From Pseudonocardia acidicola (GTDB lineage: Bacteria; Actinomycetota; Actinomycetes; Mycobacteriales; Pseudonocardiaceae): 61,717 bases of DNA. Shown piece by piece: positions 8,110 through 16,097 of the stretch. The position numbers were made by a program, and so were the translations under genes. Numbering within the stretch: the first letter of the stretch is position 1; the number at the start of each line of letters is the position of its first letter. The stretch is taken from the NCBI RefSeq assembly GCF_012911935.1, contig NZ_JAAXLA010000039.1:1-61717 (forward strand), given 5' to 3'. The notes beneath the pieces are model-generated. The model did not search any database. It was not told the origin of the DNA and saw only the letters and a list, made by a program, of their open reading frames with translations.

Positions 8110-8403
8110 ATGAGCGATGTTTCTCGACTCCCAGGACCGATGGATCACGCCTGGCAGTGGCAGCGCCTGGGGTCGTGCCGCGGCATGGACAGTGCGGTGT
8201 TCTTCCACCCCGACGGGGAGCGCAACCCGTCGCGGGCACGTCGCACGGCCCAGGCCAAGGAGGTGTGCAGGCGCTGCCCGGTGATCGAGCAGTGCCGGGA
8301 GTTCGCGCTGCAGACTCGGGAGCCCTTCGGGGTCTGGGGTGGCCTGGCCGAGGCCGAGCGCCGGGTGATCCTGGAGCGCCGCGGGATCCGCGCGGCGAGT
8401 TGA
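8110..8403 (+). CDS. whiB3: WhiB-family iron-sulfur regulator, WhiB3/WhiD-like
   Basis: The 97-residue protein binds a 4Fe-4S cluster through Cys23, Cys53, Cys56 and Cys62 (CRGMDS; CRRCPVIEQC) and has the WhiB turn GVWGG (74-78) with a basic C-terminus. The opening LPGP, the segment CRGMDSAVFFHPDGER and the tail match M. tuberculosis WhiB3 / Streptomyces WhiD better than other WhiB classes. WhiB3 senses redox state and NO and binds the principal sigma factor. ATG 8110 is preceded by GAGGG about ten bases upstream. Two hairpins follow the stop. The subclass is my recognition; the family is certain. Confidence 0.92.
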   Translation: MSDVSRLPGPMDHAWQWQRLGSCRGMDSAVFFHPDGERNPSRARRTAQAKEVCRRCPVIEQCREFALQTREPFGVWGGLAEAERRVILERRGIRAAS

Positions 8404-8407
8404 GCCC

Positions 8408-8450
8408 CCCGGTGTCTCCCGTGGCGTCGGGGGCCGCGGGAGGCACCGGG
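8408..8450 (+). terminator. Hairpin after whiB3
   Basis: CCCGGTGTCTCCCG (8408-8421) pairs with CGGGAGGCACCGGG (8437-8450) with one G:U. It starts just past the whiB3 stop. A second stem follows at 8495-8522. Confidence 0.6.
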
Positions 8451-8494
8451 TGATGTGAGGCCGCGTTCCCACCGGGGCCTGGAGCGGACGAGCG

Positions 8495-8522
8495 AGGGGC
8501 GGTCCCGACCGGGATCGCCCCT
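8495..8522. terminator. Second hairpin between whiB3 and the convergent hypothetical gene
   Basis: AGGGGCGGTCCCG (8495-8507) and CGGGATCGCCCCT (8510-8522) are complementary but for one G:U. The symmetric stem lies between converging genes, so it may act in both directions. Confidence 0.6.
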
Positions 8523-8592
8523 TCGTCGTGGCGACCGGGTGCGCCGTCATCCGGCGGCGCGATCCGGCCCGCTCCCGGCGGTCGCCGGCAGG

Positions 8593-9231
8593 TCAGGCGG
8601 GATTCGCGACCACCGACAGTTCGAGGCAGCGGTAGCGCAGCACCGGCAGCCCGTAGACCTGGGCGACGCGCTGCGCAGCCCGGACGATCACCGATCGACT
8701 CGGGTCGCCGGGCGCCGGGACCGGAGCGAGACAGTAGACGCCGGGTTCGGGGTCGAACCCGATGAGCTCGCTGAGCGCCGCGACCAGGTCGGCCTCCGCG
8801 TCCGGGCCGAGCGGGGTGCGCAGACCCAGACGGTGCAACTGCAGGTCGGGCAGGTCGAGCCGGGCGACGCCGGCCAACACGTCGTCGGCCGGTGCCGGGA
8901 GCACGGGCGGGGTCCCGGCGAGATCGTCCGGGCCGCCGTCGTCGCCGTCGTCGTCGTCGCCGTCGTCGTCGCCGCCGTCGTAGTCGTAGTCCGGGTAATC
9001 GAGGTAGCTGGTAACCGCGCGCTCCGCGCCGGCCGGGCCGTCCTCACACGCCGTCAGCAGATCGACCTGTCCGGCCCCCGTGATCAACCGGGCCAGATCC
9101 GATTCCGGCCGCAGCAGTTCCATCGGGCTCACCGCGATCGCCACGAAGCGAGAACGCGCCGGGGCGGTGGCAGGCCCTGCGGAAAAAGTAAGAACAGGTC
9201 CGGAAATACCCATCTCCGGAACTGCGACCAT
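8593..9231 (-). CDS. Hypothetical protein with an Asp/Gly-rich acidic repeat
   Basis: Not recognised. 212 residues from ATG 9231, which has a GAGGGGG ribosome site. The first 75 residues (MVAVPEMGISGPVLTFSAG...) are mixed hydrophobic. The middle holds a simple acidic run of Asp, Tyr and Gly, encoded by a GTC/GCC trinucleotide repeat on the plus strand (about 8937-8993). The last 100 residues look globular (LDLPDLQLHRLGLRTPLG, ELIGFDPEPGVYCLAPVP). No signal peptide or membrane segment. Acidic repeats of this type can bind cations, but no function is claimed. It lies between whiB3 and the LOV phosphatase, converging on the former. Confidence 0.6.
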   Translation of the reverse strand: MVAVPEMGISGPVLTFSAGPATAPARSRFVAIAVSPMELLRPESDLARLITGAGQVDLLTACEDGPAGAERAVTSYLDYPDYDYDGGDDDGDDDDGDDGGPDDLAGTPPVLPAPADDVLAGVARLDLPDLQLHRLGLRTPLGPDAEADLVAALSELIGFDPEPGVYCLAPVPAPGDPSRSVIVRAAQRVAQVYGLPVLRYRCLELSVVANPA

Positions 9232-9448
9232 GTGTCGTCCCCCTCGGCGCCGACTGTCGCCCCGTCGCTGCAGCGGCTTACTTGCGCATGACCTAACCGA
9301 ATCGCTTCCGGTCTCGTCCAGTTCACGCAGCGCAATACGGCGAACGGCCGCTGGCGATCCGTGAGCGGGCCACTTGATCGGACTGCCGGTTAGTCCGTTC
9401 GGGGCACCACCGGTGCTGTCCGAGTGGACGAACGGCTGCGCCTCACGA

Positions 9449-11656
9449 TCAGCTCGCGAGACGGACCACCAGCAGCGCGACATCGTCGCGCAGTGGGCTC
9501 GGAATGCACGCGGTGAGAACTCGTTCGGCCACCGTCTCGGCGTCGGAGTCGGCGGGCAGCCCGGCCAGCGTGCGCTCGAGCAGGTCGGTCCGCTCGTCGG
9601 CGTCCTCGCCGGCCACATCGGTCAGGCCGTCGGTGTAGAGCAGCAGCAGCGACCCCGGCGGGACGCTCAGCGAGGCCTCGGTGCGGCCCGGCCCCGCGAC
9701 CCGGCCCAGCATCCGCACGGCTCCGATCATCGGCGAGCGGTGCGCATCCAGCCGGATCAGCTCGCCCTCACGGGTGAGCAGCAGCGGGCTCGGGTGCCCG
9801 GCGTTGGCGTAGCGCATCAGCCGGCGGCCGTCGGCATCCGGCGGCTCGAGCCGGGCGTAGACCGCGGTCGCCATCGCGGCCATCTCGAGGCCCTGCACGA
9901 GCTGGTCGCACCGGTCCAGGACGGAGCCCGGGTGGCCCCCGTCCCACGCGTAGGACCGCAGCACACCCCGCAGCTGCCCCATCGCGGCCGCCGCGGCCAG
10001 GTCGTGGCCCACGACGTCGCCGACGGCGATGCCGACCGCAGCGTCGGGCAGCGGCAACACGTCGTACCAGTCCCCGCCCACCTGGTTGCCGTCCGCGCCG
10101 ACCAGGTACCGGGCCGCCACCTGCAACCCCGCGACCTGCGGCACCGCGGGCAGCAGGCTGCGCTGCAGGGTGGCCGCGGCAGCGTGCTCGACCTCGTAGA
10201 GCCGGGCGTTGTCCACGGTCAGCCCGGCACGGCCGGCCAGGTCGGTGGCCAGGTGCAGGTCGCGGGAGCCGTAGCGGCGACCGTAGGGGTGTTGGGTGAG
10301 CAGGGTGAGCGCGCCGAGCACACGGCCGCGGGCCCGCACCGGCACCACCATCGCCGAACGCAGCCGCAGCCGGTCGTAGGCCTCGGCGGCGCGGCCGTCG
10401 CCCGGGTGCCGGTCGGCGCCGCGCTCGGGCAGCTCCGAGAGGAGCACCGGCTGGTCGCCTGCGAGCACGCTGCCGGTGTCGCTGCCACCGCCGATGCGGT
10501 AGTCGCGGATCAGGCTGAACTCGCGCAGCCGGACCTCGTCGCCCGGGTCGCGGGCCGCCACGGCGAGTCGCTGCGGCATGCCGGAGCCGGGCCGCTCCAG
10601 CAGGTCGACGACGCACATGTCGGCCAGCTGCGGCACCACGATCCGGGCGAGCCGGGCGCACGCGTCGGCGACGTCGAGCGCCTCGGTCATCTGGGTGGTG
10701 GCCTCGGCGAGCAGCCGCAACTGGCTGCGGGCCTCCTCGGCGTCGGCCAGCGCGGCCCGGCGTTCCTGCTCGACGAGCACGCGCTCGGTGACGTCGTTCT
10801 GCACGCCGACGAAGTTCACGAGGTCACCGGCGCCGTCCAGCACCGGCGAGATGGACACCTGGTTCCAGAACGCGGTGCCGTCGCGCCGGTAGTTCAGCAG
10901 CACCTCGGTGATCGGCTCCTGCGCGCGCAACGCCGCGACGATCCGCTCCACCGCCCCGCGGTCGGTGTTGGGGCCCTGCAGCAGCCGGCAGTTCCGCCCG
11001 ATCACCTCGTCGAGGCTGTATCCGGTCAGCCGGGTGAAGGACGGATTGACCCAGATCAGCGGGTCGTCGGGCTGCCGGGGGTCGGTGATGGTGAACGACA
11101 TCTCGGTGGCCACGACGGCCCGGTCGCGCAGCACCTCGAGGCGCCGCCGGTCACCGTGCTCGCTGCCGGACAGGTGCAGGAACACCACGAGGGCGCGCGA
11201 CTCCAGCGGCTCCGGGACCGCCGAACCGGGCGCGCCGGACAGCCCGAACCCGGTCACCCACAGCAGGCGGCCCTCGTTGGCCTCGCGCTGCTCGGCCGTC
11301 GCGGTGGACCCGCGGCGGGCGGCGTCGTGCACCGCCACCGGCTCGCCCGCCACCGGGATCCCGGACGCGACCAGCGACAACGGCGAGCTCGTGTCGCTCA
11401 TCCGCTTGCCGCCGAGGTCGGTCAGCCCGGCGGCGTCCCCCCAGGCGTCGATGTCCACCGGCAGCCGTACCCGGTCACCGGTCAGCTCGGTGGCCGCCGC
11501 GTCGGCGTAGACCACCTGGCGTTGCTTCACGTCGATCACCAGCACGGCCGCGGGGGCACCGTTCAGCACCTGCGGGAGGTCGGCGGCGGGTACCGGGTCG
11601 TCGCCACCACGGATCGCCTCGGCGATCGCGTCGGGCCCCGCGTCCGAACTCACCAC
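9449..11656 (-). CDS. PAS-LOV-GAF-PP2C phosphatase: blue-light-responsive RsbU/SpoIIE-type regulator
   Basis: 735 residues. A divergent PAS-like region (about 28-165) is followed by a LOV domain (about 185-292) with the photoadduct cysteine in GRNCRLLQG (Cys223) and the flavin contacts NYRRDGTAFWNQ (Asn255, Asn265) and FVGVQ (Gln286). A coiled linker leads to a GAF domain (about 330-485), then the SpoIIE-type PP2C phosphatase (about 505-735) with the metal-binding GGDWYD (527-532) and GDVVGHD (546-552). By family logic, blue light and a GAF ligand control dephosphorylation of STAS proteins, which releases a sigma factor. The STAS, RsbW-like and sigma genes start next door, divergently, at 11867-12778. 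All residues needed for FMN photochemistry are visible; light sensing itself is inferred. Confidence 0.93.
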   Translation of the reverse strand: MVSSDAGPDAIAEAIRGGDDPVPAADLPQVLNGAPAAVLVIDVKQRQVVYADAAATELTGDRVRLPVDIDAWGDAAGLTDLGGKRMSDTSSPLSLVASGIPVAGEPVAVHDAARRGSTATAEQREANEGRLLWVTGFGLSGAPGSAVPEPLESRALVVFLHLSGSEHGDRRRLEVLRDRAVVATEMSFTITDPRQPDDPLIWVNPSFTRLTGYSLDEVIGRNCRLLQGPNTDRGAVERIVAALRAQEPITEVLLNYRRDGTAFWNQVSISPVLDGAGDLVNFVGVQNDVTERVLVEQERRAALADAEEARSQLRLLAEATTQMTEALDVADACARLARIVVPQLADMCVVDLLERPGSGMPQRLAVAARDPGDEVRLREFSLIRDYRIGGGSDTGSVLAGDQPVLLSELPERGADRHPGDGRAAEAYDRLRLRSAMVVPVRARGRVLGALTLLTQHPYGRRYGSRDLHLATDLAGRAGLTVDNARLYEVEHAAAATLQRSLLPAVPQVAGLQVAARYLVGADGNQVGGDWYDVLPLPDAAVGIAVGDVVGHDLAAAAAMGQLRGVLRSYAWDGGHPGSVLDRCDQLVQGLEMAAMATAVYARLEPPDADGRRLMRYANAGHPSPLLLTREGELIRLDAHRSPMIGAVRMLGRVAGPGRTEASLSVPPGSLLLLYTDGLTDVAGEDADERTDLLERTLAGLPADSDAETVAERVLTACIPSPLRDDVALLVVRLAS

Positions 11657-11866
11657 CCGTACAGCCTAATGGCCGCAGGTCCGGGATGCGCCCCCGACGA
11701 ACGGAGGGGATGACGGGAGTGGGTCGGCGAATCACCGCACCTGCGGGATATGGTCGTGTTGACACGGTTGAGACCCCAGCCGTCCGACCTGACAGCGCGC
11801 CCGGCGCGCCGGGAAGCACGCTCCGCTTTCTGCGCGCCGCCACGCCCTCGAGGTTCGTCGCTGGAG

Positions 11867-12262
11867 GTGACGGCTCTGCTCGACCCGATCTCGCGAGACC
11901 CGTCCGGGCCGGTGGGGGGTCTGCACGTCCACCTGTCCCGGCCCCGGCCCGATGTGGTCCTGCTCAGCGTCGGGGGCGAGGTGGACACGCTCACCGCCCC
12001 CGAGCTCGCCCACGGGCTCACCGAGCTCCTCGACACCGACGCCGCCGCCACCGCGGTCGTCGACCTCGGCGAGGTCTCGTTCCTCGCCTCCAGCGGACTG
12101 GCGGTGCTGATCCGGGCCGCGCACCGCGCGGAAGGCCAGGAGCGCCGGCTCCACCTCGTGGCCGGCAGCCGTGCCGTGACCCGTCCGCTCGAGGTCACCG
12201 GCTCCGACCAGCTCTTCGACATGCACCCGGCGCTCGACGACGTGCTCGACCCAGCTGAGTGA
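11867..12262 (+). CDS. STAS-domain anti-anti-sigma factor, second copy
   Basis: About 131 residues from GTG 11867 (VTALLDPISRDP). An ATG at 11750 would add 39 Arg/Pro-rich residues with no family resemblance. STAS core with the phospho-acceptor region SFLASSGLAVLI, in which two serines precede the conserved Gly-Leu. It is the first gene of a same-strand series with the RsbW-like kinase and the sigma factor, and is divergent from the LOV-PP2C phosphatase. It is therefore the most likely direct substrate of both the kinase and the phosphatase. A CCCGGCC/GGCCGGG hairpin (12275-12292) lies just after the stop and may attenuate transcription into the kinase gene. Confidence 0.88.
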   Translation: MTALLDPISRDPSGPVGGLHVHLSRPRPDVVLLSVGGEVDTLTAPELAHGLTELLDTDAAATAVVDLGEVSFLASSGLAVLIRAAHRAEGQERRLHLVAGSRAVTRPLEVTGSDQLFDMHPALDDVLDPAE

Positions 12263-12274
12263 CCGTGGCGATTG

Positions 12275-12292
12275 CCCGGCCACACGGCCGGG
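12275..12292 (+). terminator. Short hairpin between the STAS and RsbW-like genes
   Basis: CCCGGCC-ACAC-GGCCGGG begins 12 bases after the STAS stop. It could be a weak terminator or attenuator. Confidence 0.4.
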
Positions 12293-12346
12293 TAGCAAGA
12301 TGGCAACCCGATCCGGGGGAACCCAGACGGAAGGAGAAGCGTCCGC

Positions 12347-12781
12347 GTGTCCGAGAAGGACCCTGCCGACTTCACCACGGCGGACAACGCCTCCACCGTG
12401 GAGGTCCGGACCACGGCAAGTGCCGCGTTGATCCCGACCATCCGCGCGGTCGCCTCCGATCTCGCCGCACGCGCCGACTTCGACCTCGACGCGATCTCCG
12501 ACCTGCGGATGGCCGTCGACGAGGCGTGCGCCACACTCGTCGACGTCGCCGCGCCGGGGTCGCGGCTGGACTGCAGGTTCACCGTGCTGCAGGAACAGAT
12601 TCAGGTCACCGCGCAGGTTCAGGCGGCCGGCCCCGGCGCCACGGTGTCCACGGACACCTTCGGCTGGCGGGTCCTGCAGACGCTCGCCGACGAGGTCGCG
12701 GTGCAGCACGCTCCTGGCACAGACGGCCTCCCCATGGTCGCCATCATGCTCGACAAGCGCGCCGGCGCGACGACGAAGTGA
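12347..12781 (+). CDS. RsbW/SpoIIAB-like anti-sigma factor with HATPase fold
   Basis: 144 residues. The GHKL fold is shown by the N-box-like helix DLRMAVDEACATLVD and the later FGWRVLQTLADEV helix. Compared with classical RsbW the glycine-rich G boxes are poorly conserved, which is typical of the actinobacterial UsfX/RsbW group. The role is to hold the SigF/SigB-type factor inactive and phosphorylate STAS antagonists. GTG 12347 has GGAGAAG upstream. Its TGA overlaps the sigma-factor start by four bases (GTGA), so the two are translationally coupled, as in known partner-switching operons. Confidence 0.88.
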   Translation: MSEKDPADFTTADNASTVEVRTTASAALIPTIRAVASDLAARADFDLDAISDLRMAVDEACATLVDVAAPGSRLDCRFTVLQEQIQVTAQVQAAGPGATVSTDTFGWRVLQTLADEVAVQHAPGTDGLPMVAIMLDKRAGATTK

Positions 12782-13557
12782 GCGGGGCCGACCCGGAGTA
12801 CGGCCATCTCGTCCCGCTCCTCGAAAAATACGCGGACCTGCCGGCGGACGATCCGCGCCGCGAGGCGTTGCGCGACCAGCTCGTGACCGGCTACCTGCCG
12901 ATCGCGCAACACATCGCGCGCCGGTTCGCCCATCGCGGCGAGCCGCTGGACGACCTCGTCCAGGTGGCCACCGTCGGGCTGATCAACGCGGTGGACCGGT
13001 TCTCGCCGGAGAAGGGCTCCGACTTCTTCTCCTTCGCGGTGCCCACCATCAGCGGCGAGGTGCGCCGGCACTTCCGCGACCAGGGCTGGTCGATGCGCGT
13101 GCCACGGCGGCTCAAGGACCTGCACGTCTCGATCAACGGCGTGGTCTCCGAGCTGTCGCAGCGGCTGGGCCGCGCCCCGCGGCCCAGCGAGATCGCCGAG
13201 CAGCTCGGGGTGCCGGTCGCCGACGTCCTCGAGGGGCTGGAGGCCGCCGAGGCCTACCGCAGCTCGTCGTTGGACGAGATGCTCTCCTCCGAGGAGGGCA
13301 GCGCCACGGTCGGCGAGCTCGTCGGGGCGGCGGACGCCGAGCTGGACCGGGTGGACTACCGCCAGGCCCTGCGTCCGGTACTGGCCGAGTTGGCCGAGCG
13401 CGAGCGCACCATCGTCATGCTGCGCTTCTTCGGCAACATGACCCAGACCCAGATCGCCGAGAAGGTCGGGATCTCCCAGATGCACGTCTCTCGGCTGCTC
13501 GCGCAGACCCTCGACCGGCTGCGCAACCGGCTCGACCCGGAGACCGGGACCAGTTGA
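12778..13557 (+). CDS. sigF: RNA polymerase sigma factor, SigF/SigB (SpoIIAC) subfamily
   Basis: 259 residues with regions 2, 3 and 4. Region 2 includes YLPIAQHIARRFAHRGEP, DLVQVATVGLINAVDRF and FSFAVPTISGEVRRHFRDQ. Region 3 includes MRVPRRLKDLH and region 4 the HTH QTQIAEKVGISQMHVSRLL. This layout is that of stress and developmental sigma factors controlled by RsbW-type kinases. GTG 12778 overlaps the kinase stop. The likely target promoter class is GTTT-N16-GGGTAT, and one such site lies upstream of the WhiB3-like gene. Whether the closest relative is SigF or SigB cannot be settled from sequence alone. Confidence 0.92.
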   Translation: MSGADPEYGHLVPLLEKYADLPADDPRREALRDQLVTGYLPIAQHIARRFAHRGEPLDDLVQVATVGLINAVDRFSPEKGSDFFSFAVPTISGEVRRHFRDQGWSMRVPRRLKDLHVSINGVVSELSQRLGRAPRPSEIAEQLGVPVADVLEGLEAAEAYRSSSLDEMLSSEEGSATVGELVGAADAELDRVDYRQALRPVLAELAERERTIVMLRFFGNMTQTQIAEKVGISQMHVSRLLAQTLDRLRNRLDPETGTS

Positions 13558-13616
13558 GGCGGGGCCGTCGTGGTCCGGGTCGCAGGCCTGCCGGCCCCCG
13601 TGCCCCCGGTGCCAGA

Positions 13617-13631
13617 ATCGCCGTCGGCGAT
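13617..13631. promoter_or_regulatory. Inverted repeat upstream of the GAF-ANTAR gene
   Basis: ATCGCCG-T-CGGCGAT, about 20 bases before the ATG at 13652. A 7-bp perfect dyad at this place could be an operator or a short leader hairpin. Confidence 0.35.
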
Positions 13632-13651
13632 CTGGCGCGGGAGGGCGTGGG

Positions 13652-14395
13652 ATGGAGCAGGTTCAGTTCGGTGATCGGCTGCTCGAACTGCTGATGTCGT
13701 CGCTGGCGGCGGCGCTGCCCGGATGCGCAGGCGTGGGTCTGAGCGTGGCGCCGAACCCGGGCACGGGTCGGTGCGCGGGGGCATCCGGGGTCGCGGCCGA
13801 GCTGGACGCCGCGCAGTGGGCCGCAGGTGACGGCCCGGTGGTGGAGGCGGCCGGGGCCGACGGGGCGGTGACCACGGACGATCTCGGCTCCGACCCGCGC
13901 TGGCCCGGCTTCTCCCGCCCTGCGGACGCCGGCGGGCTCGCCGTGATCGCGGTTCCGGGCGGCTGGGACGAGAACGGCCCGATGGTGCTCTCCGTCTACA
14001 CGAAGCAACCCGCGGACCCGGCGGCGCTCGCCGTCATCGACCGCTACGAGCCGCTGCTGGCCACCGGCCTCGGCGTCGTCGAGTACTGCACCGACGAGCT
14101 CGTGAAGGCCGACGAGATGATCGACATGATGCGCCGGCGCCGGCTCATCGAGCAGGCCAAGGGCATGGTCATGGGCCGGGCCGGGCTCGACGCGGAGCGC
14201 GCGTTCGAGCTGCTGGTGCGGGTCAGCCAGCAACAGAACGTGAAGATCCGCGACCTCGCCGCCGCGCTCGTGCAGGAGGCACCGGGCACACCCCGGCCCA
14301 CCGCCCGGCCCGGCCCTCCGCCCAGCGACGCGGCCCGCGTGGCGCGGCAGCTGTGGCGCCACCTCGGCCCGGGTGCATCCGGGCGGGGTGCCTGA
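13652..14395 (+). CDS. GAF and ANTAR domain transcription antiterminator
   Basis: 247 residues. An N-terminal GAF-like sensor (about 5-135) is followed by an ANTAR RNA-binding domain (about 150-205): RRRRLIEQAKGMVMGRAGLDAERAFELL, with the conserved Ala-Lys-Gly-Met and Ala-Phe-Leu pattern. A Pro-rich tail ends the protein. ANTAR proteins bind paired hexanucleotide stem-loops in mRNA leaders and prevent termination. No obvious ANTAR target pair was seen nearby. It follows the sigma factor by 94 bp, with a GGGAGGG ribosome site just before ATG 13652, and probably belongs to the same stress-response group. Confidence 0.9.
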   Translation: MEQVQFGDRLLELLMSSLAAALPGCAGVGLSVAPNPGTGRCAGASGVAAELDAAQWAAGDGPVVEAAGADGAVTTDDLGSDPRWPGFSRPADAGGLAVIAVPGGWDENGPMVLSVYTKQPADPAALAVIDRYEPLLATGLGVVEYCTDELVKADEMIDMMRRRRLIEQAKGMVMGRAGLDAERAFELLVRVSQQQNVKIRDLAAALVQEAPGTPRPTARPGPPPSDAARVARQLWRHLGPGASGRGA

Positions 14396-14496
14396 GAACG
14401 GGTCCGAGTTGAATATCCGTCAAGATGGGCGTGCGGCCGGGCGAGGGGCCCGGCGGAGAGGGGTTCGGCAGTGCGCACTCGCGTCGGGACGACCCG

Positions 14497-15711
14497 ATGA
14501 GCGGTCAGCCGGAGCACGTGCTGGTCGTCGGTGCGGGCCTCGGCGGCGTGCGGACCGCCGAACAGCTCCGTGTGGCCGGCTTCGAGGGGCGGATCAGTCT
14601 CGTCGGCGAGGAGCCACATCCGCCCTATGACCGGCCGCCGTTGTCGAAGCAGCTGCTCGCCGGCGAGTGGGAGCCCGACCGCGTGCTGCTCCGTGGCATG
14701 GCGGGCCTCGACGAGCTGGCCGTGCGCCCCTACCTCGGGCTGCGCGCGGTCGCGCTGCACCCCGGCGAGGTGGAGTTGTCGGACGGGTCGGCGCTGCACG
14801 CCGACGCCATCGTGATCGCGACCGGCGTCGTCGCCCGCCGGCTCCCCGGCCAGCCCGGACACCTCCACACCCTGCGCACCCTCGACGACGCGCTCATCCT
14901 GCGCGACGCGCTGGAGAAGAGCGCGTCGCTTCTGGTCATCGGCGGTGGCTTCATCGGCGCGGAGGTGGCGAGCACCGCGAAGAACCGCGGACTGGACGTC
15001 ACCGTGCTGGAGGCGCTGCCGGTGCCGTTCTCCCGGGCGCTGGGCGACGAGGTCGGCGCGCTGTGCGGCCGGCTGATCACCGAGGGGGGCGTCACACTGC
15101 GCACCCGGGCTCGCCTGACCCGGTTCCTCGAGTCCGGGCCCGGGCACGTCGCCGTCGAACTGGAGGACGGCAGCCACGTGGACGCGGACGTGGCGATCGT
15201 CGGGGTCGGTGGGCGGCCGCAGCTGGACTGGCTGGCCGACACCGGGCTGGACCTGAGCGACGGGCTGGTGTGCGACGCGAGTGGGCGGGTGCGCGGGCTG
15301 GACGGCGTCTGGGCGGTCGGTGACGTGGCCGCCTGGGACGACCTCGAGCACGGCCGTCCGCACCGCACCGAGCACTGGACGAACGCATCGGACCAGGCGG
15401 CGGTGGTCGCGCACACCATCGCCGGCGTCGAACCCCCGGCACCGACCGTGCCGTACTTCTGGTCAGACCAGTTCGGGTTGAAGATCCAGCTGATCGGGCG
15501 ACCCGAGCTCGCCGACTCGACGCTGCCGCTGCACGGCGAGGGCCTCGACGGCGGGGCCGTCAGGGGCACCGTCGCCGGCTACCTCGCCGGGGACACCCTC
15601 GTCGCGGTCGCCGGATTCGGCGCGGCGCGGCTGATCGCCCGCTACCGCCCGCTGGTCGCGCGCGGGGCCGGCCGGGCCGAGGCGCTCAGCACCGCCGAGT
15701 CGCTGGGCTGA
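14497..15711 (+). CDS. FAD-dependent ferredoxin/rubredoxin reductase-like oxidoreductase
   Basis: 404 residues. Two Rossmann motifs are visible: VLVVGAGLGGVRTAEQL for FAD near the N-terminus and LLVIGGGFIGAEVAST for NAD(P)H. The signature PPYDRPPLSKQLL and the ATG-like IVIATGVVARRLPG follow, and the C-terminal FAD motif VWAVGDVA is present, with a reductase C-terminal domain. This is the family that passes electrons from NAD(P)H to ferredoxins serving P450s or dioxygenases. No ferredoxin or P450 gene is adjacent. ATG 14497 is chosen because the flavin motif begins directly after it. It ends in a convergent hairpin shared with the DUF3618 gene. Confidence 0.88.
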   Translation: MSGQPEHVLVVGAGLGGVRTAEQLRVAGFEGRISLVGEEPHPPYDRPPLSKQLLAGEWEPDRVLLRGMAGLDELAVRPYLGLRAVALHPGEVELSDGSALHADAIVIATGVVARRLPGQPGHLHTLRTLDDALILRDALEKSASLLVIGGGFIGAEVASTAKNRGLDVTVLEALPVPFSRALGDEVGALCGRLITEGGVTLRTRARLTRFLESGPGHVAVELEDGSHVDADVAIVGVGGRPQLDWLADTGLDLSDGLVCDASGRVRGLDGVWAVGDVAAWDDLEHGRPHRTEHWTNASDQAAVVAHTIAGVEPPAPTVPYFWSDQFGLKIQLIGRPELADSTLPLHGEGLDGGAVRGTVAGYLAGDTLVAVAGFGAARLIARYRPLVARGAGRAEALSTAESLG

Positions 15712-15715
15712 CCGC

Positions 15716-15732
15716 GGCCGGCGCGGCCGGCC
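15716..15732. terminator. Hairpin between convergent genes
   Basis: GGCCGGC-GCG-GCCGGCC lies between the stop codons of the flavoprotein (15711) and the DUF3618 gene (15734), placed to stop transcription from both sides. Confidence 0.55.
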
Positions 15733-15733
15733 G

Positions 15734-15955
15734 TCAGCGGAACAGTTTGCGAAGGATCGCCAGCGCGACGATGGAACCCACCGCGATCAGGGCGTACTTG
15801 ATCCGCGGGTCGGCCAGCTTGGCCTGCAGCTGTTCCTTGCCCTGGTCGACGAGGTGCTTCGGGTTGGCCCGATCGGCCAGCGCGTCCAGGCTGCTGGCGA
15901 GCTCGTCCCTGGTCCGCTCGATCTCATGCTGGATGGTCTCAGGGTCGCGCGCCAC
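15734..15955 (-). CDS. DUF3618-family small membrane-anchored protein
   Basis: 73 residues starting at GTG 15955, which has a strong GGAGGAG site. The N-terminal helix (RDPETIQHEIERTRDELASS) is the DUF3618 hallmark. One membrane segment near the C-terminus (YALIAVGSIVALAILRKLFR) anchors it. Proteins of this type are common in actinobacteria, often beside DUF1469/phage-holin-superfamily genes, with no established function. It is divergent from the Bcp peroxiredoxin. Confidence 0.85.
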   Translation of the reverse strand: MARDPETIQHEIERTRDELASSLDALADRANPKHLVDQGKEQLQAKLADPRIKYALIAVGSIVALAILRKLFR

Positions 15956-16097
15956 GACTCCTCCTCGGTACCGGTCGATGGTGCCTGCCAGAACAGCTCG
16001 AGCCACACCGTAGATCACCGCTGGTCGGGACGTCCGACCAGCCGTACCGTCGGGTGGTCGGCGCGCCGCGACCGGGCAGACCTGCCAGGATCGTCGT

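Noticed and set aside
8937..8993. Trinucleotide repeat as a tandem regulatory array
   Set aside because: It is in frame inside a coding region and is explained by the Asp tract.
11750..11866. Longer N-terminus for the second STAS protein from ATG 11750
   Set aside because: The added 39 residues are Arg/Pro-rich without family resemblance and overlap the likely divergent promoter; GTG 11867 is preferred.
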